From Thiorhodococcus drewsii AZ1 (GTDB taxonomy: Bacteria > Pseudomonadota > Gammaproteobacteria > Chromatiales > Chromatiaceae): a stretch of 64,000 nt of DNA. The notes below the pieces were generated by a model, which searched no databases, had not been told where the DNA came from, and saw nothing but the letters and a program-made list of their open reading frames with translations. Position numbers and translations under genes: made by a program. Every line of letters starts with the position of its first letter. Position 1 is the stretch's first letter. Shown piece after piece: positions 36,842-44,730 of this stretch. The stretch is from contig NZ_AFWT01000002.1 of the NCBI RefSeq assembly GCF_000224065.1, positions 186,001 to 250,000 on the forward strand, given 5' to 3'.

Positions 36842-37159
36842 ATGGACGACACACTCAAGCGATTGCTCGACGCCGAGATGCGCGCGGAACAGATCGCTCA
36901 GCAAGCCGAAGCGGAACAGGAACGCATCATCCAGAAGGCCATCGCCGACGCCAAGTCGGAGAACGAACGCTTCACGGCTCGGATTCCGGATCTGCATCGC
37001 TCCTTCATCGCCAAGTCGGAGGAAAAGGCGGAGCAGACCATCGCCGAGCTCAGACGCCGCTACGACGAACGCCACATCCAGCTCAGGGACCAGGCGGAGC
37101 AGCGCGAAGAGGCGGCCCTGGAGACGGCCTTCCAGATCCTGACCGGGGTCGAGCGCTGA
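36842..37159 (+). CDS. A/V-type ATPase peripheral-stalk subunit G/H
   Basis: A 105-residue, almost entirely helical, charged protein (LDAEMRAEQIAQQAEAEQERIIQKA, then ERRY-type heptads), typical of the coiled-coil peripheral stalk partner of subunit E. It is the first gene of the ATPase operon, 4 bp before subunit C, with a 215-bp divergent spacer upstream. Sequence alone would not fix the name; the operon does. Confidence 0.8.
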   Translation: MDDTLKRLLDAEMRAEQIAQQAEAEQERIIQKAIADAKSENERFTARIPDLHRSFIAKSEEKAEQTIAELRRRYDERHIQLRDQAEQREEAALETAFQILTGVER

Positions 37160-37163
37160 CGCC

Positions 37164-38225
37164 ATGAGCGACGTCGCAGATCAGGCCTATCTCAACACGC
37201 GCGTATCGGTGATGGCCACGCGGCTCTTCCCGCCCGACCTCGCCGAACAACTCATCCAGATGCCCTTGCCCGCGCTGGCCGAGCGTTTCGGATTGACCGC
37301 CCTACTCGACGAGCAGCACACGACCGCCGCTCGCAGCCGCGCCGTCGAACAGAGCCTGATCTGGCTGCTGATGACCGAGCTTCAGATCCTGATCCGCCCC
37401 ATGAAGTCCGCCGAGCGCGGCCTGCTGCTGGCCTGGGGACGCAAGTACGCGCTCTTCAATCTCAAAACGCTGATCCGGGGCAAGCTCTACGAACTGGACC
37501 AGAAGGACATCGGCGACAATCTCTACGACCTGCCCGAGAGCATCCGGCTACCCGACCGGGCGCTGTTCGGGGCCGAGAACGTCCTGGAGATGCTGCGCCA
37601 GCTTGAGGCAGGCCCGCATCACCGGATCGCGCGCCAGGCGCGCGAGGTCTACGAGCAGCAACGCGAGCCCTTCGCCCTGGAAGCTACAGTCGATCAGCAC
37701 TATTTCGCCGATCTGGCACACCGCATCCTCACCTTTGACAGCCACCAGCAGGCCTCGCTGCGCCGTCTCATCGGTGTCGAGCTAGACCGGACCGCACTGC
37801 TCTGGATGCTGCGTTTCCGCTTCTCCTATCAGCTTTCGCCGTCCGAGACCTTCTACCAGCTCGTGCCCTCGCCCCGTCTGCTGACCCGCGAGCGCCTGCT
37901 GAATCTGGTGAACCTGGAAAACCTGGAACGTATCTTGGAATCACTCCCAGAACCTCTGAACCAAACGATGGCCGACTGCCGAACCATCGCGGACGTGCAG
38001 CGGCGCATGGAGCTTCACACCCAACGCGAAATCCGCTGGCTCTTGGCGCGCAGCCCGTCCGGCGTCGCCCGGGCGCTGGCCTATTTGATGCTCCGAGAGG
38101 CCGATCTGATGCGACTGTTCGCCGTGGTTCAGGGACGACTGCTCGGGTTTCCGAACGACCGGGTCGAGATGGCGCTCAACCTCATCGACCCGGAATGCGC
38201 CACAGGCGCGGGCCAAGCCGCCTGA
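37164..38225 (+). CDS. A/V-type ATPase subunit C (V0d/AC39-like)
   Basis: A 353-residue soluble, helical protein of the V-ATPase AC39/C family, which links the central rotor to the membrane c-ring. It begins YLNTRVSVMATRLFPP and contains the family's recurring three-part repeat (WGRKYALFNLKTLIRGKLYEL, then YYF-x-A-x-x-I and LRFRFSYQLSPSETFYQLVP). It is closely packed with subunit G (4 bp) and subunit I (55 bp). Confidence 0.87.
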   Translation: MSDVADQAYLNTRVSVMATRLFPPDLAEQLIQMPLPALAERFGLTALLDEQHTTAARSRAVEQSLIWLLMTELQILIRPMKSAERGLLLAWGRKYALFNLKTLIRGKLYELDQKDIGDNLYDLPESIRLPDRALFGAENVLEMLRQLEAGPHHRIARQAREVYEQQREPFALEATVDQHYFADLAHRILTFDSHQQASLRRLIGVELDRTALLWMLRFRFSYQLSPSETFYQLVPSPRLLTRERLLNLVNLENLERILESLPEPLNQTMADCRTIADVQRRMELHTQREIRWLLARSPSGVARALAYLMLREADLMRLFAVVQGRLLGFPNDRVEMALNLIDPECATGAGQAA

Positions 38226-38280
38226 GGCGGGAGCGACACCAGTCGGACGCCAACCAACCATCGGATAAAGAGACCCAGCT

Positions 38281-40173
38281 ATGTTGAGGCCCATGCCAAT
38301 GAAGCACGTCCGCCTACTGGTTCTGACCGAGAACCTGCCGCAGGCGTCTCTGGCCCTGGCCGAAACCGAGAGCTTCCACCCGGACACGCGTCCGCCGACC
38401 GAGACTCAGCTCGCCGGCCTGCCCGGACGCGAGTACCGCGAGGTCTTCATTCAGGCCAAGTCGCGTCTGGACAAGATCGTCCGGCACATCCCGCTCGATC
38501 CCGTCGCCGAGATCGCGCCCATCCGGGTGATCGATGCCGAGGAACTCATCCAACTCAACGATTGGCTCGGCCCGCTCTGGGACGAGACCTCCGGTTACGA
38601 GGAGGACTTCCGCCTGCTCGACGACGAGGAACGGCTGGTCAAGGAACAGCAGGCGGCGCTGGCCAACTTCGCCGAGCTCAATATCGACCTGGGAATGCTG
38701 CAAACCAAGACGCGCTTCCTCGATATCCATATCGGCCTGGTCCCGCGCGAAAACCTGCGTCAACTGGAGGGCGCCGTCGGTCTGGCCCATCACATCCTGC
38801 ATGTCTACATGCAGCAGGACGACAACGCCCACGTGGTCATCGTCGGCCCCAAGGGTGACAAGGAATCCACGCTGACGACCGTTCTATCGGCGGCCGGATT
38901 CCAACGGCTGCCGATCCCGCAGGGACTCGACCGTCCCCCGGCCGAGCTGCAACGCGAGCTGGCGGCGCGACTCAACGGCATCGAAGAGCAGCGCCGCACA
39001 CTGGAGGAGACGCTGGTTCGCTGGAGCGCCCCTCAGCGCCCCAAACTGATCGAGGCTCGGCACACCCTCCTGCTGGCCGAGCCGTTGGTGGAACTGGACG
39101 CCTCGCTGCGTAGCGCCGGACATCTGGCGCACCTGGCCGGCTGGGTTCCCGCGCGCGCCGTCGAACGCCTGAAGCAGCGCCTGAGCAAGACGCTCGACCA
39201 ACCCTTCGATCTGACCCTGCGCGATCCGCTCCCCGAGGAACGTCCGCTGGTTCCAACCGTCGCCTCCAAGAACCGACTCCTGATCCCATTCGCCATGCTG
39301 GTCGATCAATACGGCATCCCATCCTATGGCGAGGTGGACCCAACGCCCCTGTTCGCCATCACCTTCCTGCTCATGTTCGGCAGCATGTTCGGCGATCTCG
39401 GACAGGGCGCGGTCATTGCCGGTGCCGCCTTCCTGGCACGTCGCAAGCTCGGACGCTTCTGGCTGTTCGGTCTGCTGGCCGGATTCGCCTCGATGGGCTT
39501 CGGACTCGTCTACGGCAGCGTCTTCGGCTATGAGCACGTCCTGCCGGCGCTCTGGATGAGCCCGCTCAGCGACCCCCTGCTGATGCTCTCCATCGCGCTC
39601 GTCTGGGGCGTGATCTTCATCACCACCGCCTGTCTGCTGGCCATCTACAACCGTCTCGTCATCCGCAACTGGTCGGGTGCGCTGTTCGGACACCACGGCG
39701 TCGTCAACCTGATCTTCTATCTGGCGCTCGTCGCCGGCGGCCTGGAGGTGGCGCGCGGCGGGGGAATCGGCATCCACACCGTCGTTCTGGTCGCCGGCTC
39801 GCTCGCCGCGCTGGCCTGGCACAGCTGGCGGCACCAGGACGGTGGACTGGGCGAAAAGATCCTGGTCGTCTTCATCGAAACCCTGGAGACCGTCATCGGC
39901 TATGTCTCCAACACGCTGTCCTTCCTGCGTGTTGCGGCCTTCAGCCTCAACCATGTCGCGCTCTCCATCGCCGTCTTCACACTGGCGGACATGATGGGCG
40001 CCTTCGGGCATGTGGTCACCGTCATCCTGGGCAACCTCTTCGTCCTGGTACTGGAGGGAGGCATCGTCATGATTCAGGTGATGCGTCTGCAATATTACGA
40101 AGGATTCTCGCGCTATTTCTCAGGGGATGGGCACGCCTTCAAACCGCTGCGTTTCCGTCGCGGCTTCTCGTGA
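38281..40173 (+). CDS. A/V-type ATPase membrane subunit I (a-subunit)
   Basis: A 630-residue two-part protein. The cytoplasmic N-terminal half (1-330) is helical and begins MKHVRLLVL, followed by about seven or eight membrane helices. Family hallmarks include PTPLFAITFLLMFGSMFGDLGQG, where subunit I carries its first conserved TM block, FGYEHVLPALWMSP, and the essential stretch GYVSNTLSFLRVAAFSLNHVALS with the arginine that faces the c-ring (near 540). It forms the ion half-channels. The start could also be an in-frame ATG at 38293 or 38299. Confidence 0.93.
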   Translation: MLRPMPMKHVRLLVLTENLPQASLALAETESFHPDTRPPTETQLAGLPGREYREVFIQAKSRLDKIVRHIPLDPVAEIAPIRVIDAEELIQLNDWLGPLWDETSGYEEDFRLLDDEERLVKEQQAALANFAELNIDLGMLQTKTRFLDIHIGLVPRENLRQLEGAVGLAHHILHVYMQQDDNAHVVIVGPKGDKESTLTTVLSAAGFQRLPIPQGLDRPPAELQRELAARLNGIEEQRRTLEETLVRWSAPQRPKLIEARHTLLLAEPLVELDASLRSAGHLAHLAGWVPARAVERLKQRLSKTLDQPFDLTLRDPLPEERPLVPTVASKNRLLIPFAMLVDQYGIPSYGEVDPTPLFAITFLLMFGSMFGDLGQGAVIAGAAFLARRKLGRFWLFGLLAGFASMGFGLVYGSVFGYEHVLPALWMSPLSDPLLMLSIALVWGVIFITTACLLAIYNRLVIRNWSGALFGHHGVVNLIFYLALVAGGLEVARGGGIGIHTVVLVAGSLAALAWHSWRHQDGGLGEKILVVFIETLETVIGYVSNTLSFLRVAAFSLNHVALSIAVFTLADMMGAFGHVVTVILGNLFVLVLEGGIVMIQVMRLQYYEGFSRYFSGDGHAFKPLRFRRGFS

Positions 40174-40243
40174 TGAAACGCCCAGCCCGGCAACACACGT
40201 TCAACAGCAACCTCGCCACTCACATATGACTTTGGAGCTCACC

Positions 40244-40699
40244 ATGTACTGGCTCGTCGCCCTCATGTCCGTCGCCATTCTCGGCCTGATCGTCTCCGGA
40301 CTCTATCTGGAATGGCGCCCACGCTTCGTCACCTCGATTCGCGGCTGGTACAAGCCAGCCCTCGGAACCCAACTGGTCGTCTTCGTCGGCGCCCAGCTCG
40401 CACTGCTGATACTTGGGATCAACGACGTCCTGGCCAGCCCGGAGACCGCAGGCGCGGCGGCGGAGGGGCTCAAGGAGATGTCCACCGGCATGGGTCTGGC
40501 CATCATCGGTGCGGGCATTCCGACCGGTCTCTCGACCATCGGCGCCGGCATCGCCGTCGGCCCCATCGGTGCCGCATCGCTCGCGGCCATCACCGAAAAG
40601 CCCGAGAACCTGGGCCGCACGCTCATCTATCTGGGCCTGGCCGAGGGTATCGCCATCTACGGCCTGGTCATCTCGATCCTGCTGCTCAACAAGATTTGA
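40244..40699 (+). CDS. A/V-type ATPase proteolipid subunit K (c-ring)
   Basis: A 151-residue protein with four membrane helices. The C-terminal hairpin is classical: GAGIPTGLSTIGAGIAVGPIGAASLAAITEKPE, then LGLAEGIAIYGLVISILLL with the ion-binding Glu. The N-terminal hairpin lacks such a residue, so one site serves per four helices. A GGAG lies 7 nt before the ATG at 40244; an ATG at 40226 lacks one. Whether it carries H+ or Na+ cannot be decided safely from this sequence. Confidence 0.92.
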   Translation: MYWLVALMSVAILGLIVSGLYLEWRPRFVTSIRGWYKPALGTQLVVFVGAQLALLILGINDVLASPETAGAAAEGLKEMSTGMGLAIIGAGIPTGLSTIGAGIAVGPIGAASLAAITEKPENLGRTLIYLGLAEGIAIYGLVISILLLNKI

Positions 40700-40753
40700 G
40701 CCGGCCGCACGATTTGAGCCAGTCAACAGGATCCGAGCCGGACACAGCCTAAG

Positions 40754-41125
40754 ATGGATACCCACCAGGACCTGAGTCACCCGACCCGCATGCTGTTCCT
40801 CGGCGAGGGTCGGCTCGCGGACGGCTTCCGCCTGATCGGTTTCGAGGTCCACCCGGATCCCTCGCCCGAGGAGGTCGATCGCATCTTCCGCGACCTGCAG
40901 CGCACGCGCGAGCGGACCTTCGTCATCGTCGACGACGCCATCATGGGTCAAAACATCCCGCATCTGCAGCAGGCCCGACGCGAGGGCGGTCGCATCCTGG
41001 TGATCGCGGTGCCGGCGCTCAACGCGCCGCCAACGCTCTCCAGCGATGTGGCTCGGCGTCTGGCGGCCCTCTTCGGCGCCGCCGCACTCGAATCCAGTCA
41101 AACCGGAGAGCGAGAACCACAGTGA
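40754..41125 (+). CDS. A/V-type ATPase subunit F
   Basis: A 123-residue Rossmann-like small subunit. It has MLFLGEGRLADGFRLIGFEV near the start, then RTFVIVDDAIMGQNIPHL and ILVIAVPAL, matching the regulatory F subunit of the central rotor. It has about ten more residues at the N-terminus than the minimal fold. It ends in a GTGA overlap with subunit E. Confidence 0.87.
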   Translation: MDTHQDLSHPTRMLFLGEGRLADGFRLIGFEVHPDPSPEEVDRIFRDLQRTRERTFVIVDDAIMGQNIPHLQQARREGGRILVIAVPALNAPPTLSSDVARRLAALFGAAALESSQTGEREPQ

Positions 41126-41769
41126 ATCAGGTAGACGAACTGGAACGAGCCATTCTGGCCCGCGCCGAGCGCCTGGCCAGCGAATACCACGAGCGCGCCG
41201 GACACAGCCGCGACAGCATCCTGCGCGATGCCGCCGAACGTCTGCGTCTGCGCGAGGCGCGCGAGGAAGCCATCGCCAAGTCGCTCGGCGAACGCGCCTT
41301 CCACCAACGGGTGCAGGCCAGCGAGCTCAAGATGCAGACCCATCTCGACCGCATGCGCTGGAATCTGGTGCAGGGCGTCGAACGGCGCCTCACCGATCGC
41401 ATGCGACGGTTCATGGAGGACGAGGCGCAATACGACGCCTGGCTCGACAGTCTCATTCTCAACGCCGTCACGATCATCGAGGGCGATCGGCTCGTGGTCT
41501 CGGCCAACAACCAGGACCAGCACCGCCTCCATGCGCGCTGGGAGCAGATTCGCCCGTCGCTCCCGACCGACAAGACCGTCGAGCTGGCCTCCAGCGCGCA
41601 CGCCATCGATACGCTCGCCGGTGTGCTGGTCACCAGCCACGACAGCCGGATCCGGGTCGACCAGACCTTCGAGGGCCGGCTCGACCGGCTGCGCCCCAAG
41701 ATCCAGCAGACCATTCTCGAACGCCTGCTTCCCGGCGGGTTCGACACTGCCAACCTCTTTACCGGATGA
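41122..41769 (+). CDS. A/V-type ATPase peripheral-stalk subunit E
   Basis: A 215-residue protein starting with GTG that overlaps the stop of subunit F. The first 100 residues form a charged helix (LERAILARAERLASEYHERAGHSRD), and the C-terminal half is a globular alpha/beta domain (GVLVTSHDSRIRVDQTFEGRLDRLRP...ILERLL) as in vacuolar and archaeal E subunits. It pairs with subunit G as a peripheral stator and is 4 bp from the A subunit gene. Confidence 0.88.
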   Translation: MNQVDELERAILARAERLASEYHERAGHSRDSILRDAAERLRLREAREEAIAKSLGERAFHQRVQASELKMQTHLDRMRWNLVQGVERRLTDRMRRFMEDEAQYDAWLDSLILNAVTIIEGDRLVVSANNQDQHRLHARWEQIRPSLPTDKTVELASSAHAIDTLAGVLVTSHDSRIRVDQTFEGRLDRLRPKIQQTILERLLPGGFDTANLFTG

Positions 41770-41773
41770 GAGC

Positions 41774-43579
41774 ATGAACGAAGCGAACAGAGTCGGCGTC
41801 ATCCGCGACATCAACGGCCCCATCGTCACCATCGAGCTGCCCGGCGTGCGCAGCGGCGAGCAGGTCAAGATCGGCGAACTGGGGCTCTTCGGCGAGGTCA
41901 TCTCGCTGCGCGGCCAGGAGGCCGTGGTCCAGACCTACGAATCGACCGACGGGGTGCGACCCGGCGAACCCGCGATCGGCATCGGCTGGCCGCTCTCGGT
42001 CGAGCTGGGTCCCGGACTCATGGGCGGCATCTTCGACGGGGTGCAGCGTCCGCTGTCCAAGATCGCGCTCGAATCGGGCGATTACATCCGCCGCGGCATC
42101 TCCATTCCGGCGCTGGATCGCTCCAAGCAGTGGGAGTTCGAGCGCACAGCAGGACTAGAGGCCGGCGCCAAGATCAGCCCAGGCACGGTGCTCGGCACGG
42201 TCCAGGAAACCCAGACCATCCTCCACCGCATCCTGGTGCCGCCGGGCGTCGAGGGTGAGCTGGAAGAGATCGCCCCGTCCGGCGACTACGATATCGAGTC
42301 CACCATCGCCCGGGTACGCGACGCCAAGGGCAACGACCACCGGCTGAGCATGTATCAGCGCTGGCCGGTACGCAAACCACGCCCCTATCTGCGTCGCGAC
42401 GACGGCATCGCGCCGCTCATCACCGGCCAGCGCGTCATCGACAGCTTCTTTCCCCAGCTCAAGGGCGGCAAGGGCGCCGTACCCGGCCCCTTCGGCGCCG
42501 GCAAAACCGTGGTCCAGCAGCAGATCGCCCGCTGGTCCAACGCCGACATCGTCATCTATGTCGGCTGCGGCGAACGCGGCAACGAGCTGGTCGACGTGCT
42601 CGAAACCTTCCCCCAGCTCGACGACCCCTACACCGGCCGCAAGCTGATGGAGCGCACCCTACTGGTCGCCAACACCTCCAACATGCCGGTGGTGGCGCGC
42701 GAGGCGTCGGTCTATGTCGGCATGACCATGGCCGAGTACTACCGCGACATGGGCTACGACGTGGTCATGCTCGCCGACTCCACCAGCCGCTGGGCCGAGG
42801 CCCTGCGCGAGGTCTCGGGCCGGCTCGGCCAGATGCCGGTCGAGGAAGGCTATCCGGCCTATCTCGCCTCCCGCCTCGCCGCCATCTACGAGCGTGCCGG
42901 CCGGGTCGAGACCTACAACGCCGGCTCCGGCTCGGTTACCCTCATCGGCGCCGTCTCCCCGCCCGGCGGCGACTTCTCCGAGCCCGTCACCAGCCACACC
43001 AAGGACATCATCGAGACCTTCTGGGCGCTCTCCAAAGAGCTGGCCGACGCCCGTCACTATCCATCCATCGACTGGGTCACCAGCTTCTCCGGACACGTCC
43101 ACACCGCCGCCCAGTGGTGGCACACGGAGGTCGATCCGAACTGGGAACAACGCCGCGCCGCCGCCCTCGCCCTCCTCGCCCGCGACGCCGAACTCTCGCG
43201 CATCGTCAACCTGGTCGGCCCAGAGGCGCTCTCCGATGCCCAGCGTTGGGAGTTGGAAGGCGCCTCGCTCATCAAGGAAGGCGTATTGCAACAAAGCGCG
43301 CTCGATGACATCGACACCTTCTGCTCGCCCGTCAAACAGTTCGCGCTGCTGGATCTGGCTATTGGGATCTACCGCAGTGGGGAATCGCTGATTCAACTCG
43401 GCGTCCCCGTCACCGAACTCCAAAACCTGCCGCTCCTGGCCAAAATGCGCAGGATCAAATCCATGTATTCGAGCGATCAGCTAGACCAAATCCAGGCGTT
43501 TCGGAAAGAGGTCGAGAAGACGATGGAAGGGATTCGAATTGAATATGCGAAGCATGAAGGGGAAACGGAAGTGGAATAG
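41774..43579 (+). CDS. A/V-type ATPase catalytic subunit A
   Basis: A 601-residue catalytic subunit. The N-terminal beta-barrel begins GVIRDINGPIVTIELPG; the bulge domain lies around residues 110-190; the P-loop is GPFGAGKTV near 240; and Walker B and the Arg region include VVMLADSTSRWAEALREVSGRLGQMPVEEGYPAYL. The C-terminal helical domain is complete (DDIDTFCSPVKQF...MRRIKSMYS). It therefore binds and hydrolyses or makes ATP, but only together with the regulatory B subunit. No B or D gene follows: after the stop at 43579 comes a convergent acyltransferase gene and mobile DNA. Confidence 0.95.
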   Translation: MNEANRVGVIRDINGPIVTIELPGVRSGEQVKIGELGLFGEVISLRGQEAVVQTYESTDGVRPGEPAIGIGWPLSVELGPGLMGGIFDGVQRPLSKIALESGDYIRRGISIPALDRSKQWEFERTAGLEAGAKISPGTVLGTVQETQTILHRILVPPGVEGELEEIAPSGDYDIESTIARVRDAKGNDHRLSMYQRWPVRKPRPYLRRDDGIAPLITGQRVIDSFFPQLKGGKGAVPGPFGAGKTVVQQQIARWSNADIVIYVGCGERGNELVDVLETFPQLDDPYTGRKLMERTLLVANTSNMPVVAREASVYVGMTMAEYYRDMGYDVVMLADSTSRWAEALREVSGRLGQMPVEEGYPAYLASRLAAIYERAGRVETYNAGSGSVTLIGAVSPPGGDFSEPVTSHTKDIIETFWALSKELADARHYPSIDWVTSFSGHVHTAAQWWHTEVDPNWEQRRAAALALLARDAELSRIVNLVGPEALSDAQRWELEGASLIKEGVLQQSALDDIDTFCSPVKQFALLDLAIGIYRSGESLIQLGVPVTELQNLPLLAKMRRIKSMYSSDQLDQIQAFRKEVEKTMEGIRIEYAKHEGETEVE

Positions 43580-43617
43580 GGGGCTTGACACGGACTTATG
43601 ATCAAGGCTTTATTGCT

Positions 43618-44634
43618 TCAACGCCCTCCAAGCATAAATTTCATTGTTTTTGGGAACTTACGATAACCATATAAATAGACAGGAACCATCATCAAAGCAA
43701 TAATTAAGGGAGCCGAAAACCAATATGCCCAGTAGGGCACATCAGGAACAATTTTTTGATAAATAATCCATAGCGTAAGCAGCATTGGCCCTTGCGCCAA
43801 GAAGGTCAGAAAACTGTATTTAGCTAATCCAGCAATCCAGACGCCAAACTTGGTGTTAACAATCAGCGAACACGCTGGCCAAATCAGAATAGGCGAAACA
43901 AGCCTGAGGTAGTTTCTGTTTTCTATTTGAAAAGCAACAATAGCGAAGCAAAATAGCAAGAACATTACAAAAAGCATTAAGGCATATTTATCCAGCTTTC
44001 TCATATCCCACTCAAGAATAGCTGCCATTCCGCCAACATAAAACAAAATAGGCATAGTATTTCTAAGAACAATGTTGCCATCAAAATTAAACCAGAATAT
44101 TAATAACGTAATTAGAAGCCCCGTCCAAGCAAGTTTTCTAATCAATAATCCAAAAATAGGCGCAAGTATTGATATTACATATAAGTCTCTTAAGAAATTC
44201 AGCGGGTAATTTATTGGGCTTCCAAATAATCCAATTATTGCATCTAACCAGACAAAAAAGTTGAAGGGATATAGTTTTTGCGAAAAATCATGATCTAGGA
44301 GCTGATATGCTTGTACGGTATAAACAATTAATGCGATAGGCAAATTAAATAAGACAAGTGGAACAAGTATCGTTCTTGTTTTTTTGGACAGAAGAGCGCT
44401 ATATCTCAAGTCAAGATTCGCGCTAAATAATAGATATCCGGAAATAAAGGTAAGAACAGGAACGGATGTCCGAAAAATAGCATGTTGGAACGTTGCTTTA
44501 AGAAAATCAAAAGCAGATGCTCCAGTTTCTGTAAGAGGTATATATGGCGGCGCGTGAAGAACAATAATCCCAAAGATCATAATGTAACGTAATATGTTGA
44601 TTCTTTGGCTGATTTCAGGGTCAAGCTTACTCAT
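43618..44634 (-). CDS. Acyltransferase family 3-like membrane protein (OafA/ExoH type)
   Basis: A 338-residue polytopic protein with about ten membrane helices. It has the family signature near the N-terminus (RINILRYIMIFGIIVLHAPPY, with the catalytic-type His), FRTSVPVLTFISGYLLF, and an FLAQGPMLLTLW segment in the late helices. Members transfer acetyl or succinyl groups to polysaccharides or lipids. The base composition is strikingly AT-rich compared with everything to the left, and no partner genes are near, which marks it as recently transferred. It lies between the broken ATPase operon and the attC-borne intron. Confidence 0.85.
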   Translation of the reverse strand: MSKLDPEISQRINILRYIMIFGIIVLHAPPYIPLTETGASAFDFLKATFQHAIFRTSVPVLTFISGYLLFSANLDLRYSALLSKKTRTILVPLVLFNLPIALIVYTVQAYQLLDHDFSQKLYPFNFFVWLDAIIGLFGSPINYPLNFLRDLYVISILAPIFGLLIRKLAWTGLLITLLIFWFNFDGNIVLRNTMPILFYVGGMAAILEWDMRKLDKYALMLFVMFLLFCFAIVAFQIENRNYLRLVSPILIWPACSLIVNTKFGVWIAGLAKYSFLTFLAQGPMLLTLWIIYQKIVPDVPYWAYWFSAPLIIALMMVPVYLYGYRKFPKTMKFMLGGR

Positions 44635-44730
44635 TGCGATTCTCGAAACAATAATCGGTAGGTTTAACGCAAATTGACTTACTGAATTAGCTTACATTTT
44701 ACTACATCTCGGTTTCGGCTCAAAAGCATA

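Noticed and set aside
38884-40092. Long minus-strand open frame within the ATPase I-subunit gene
   Set aside because: Antisense shadow: the plus frame has the conserved membrane protein sequence and operon context.
43585-43614. TTGACA with a TTTATT 18 bases later as a promoter after the A-subunit gene
   Set aside because: The -10 is poor and the promoter would fire antisense into the acyltransferase gene without a target.
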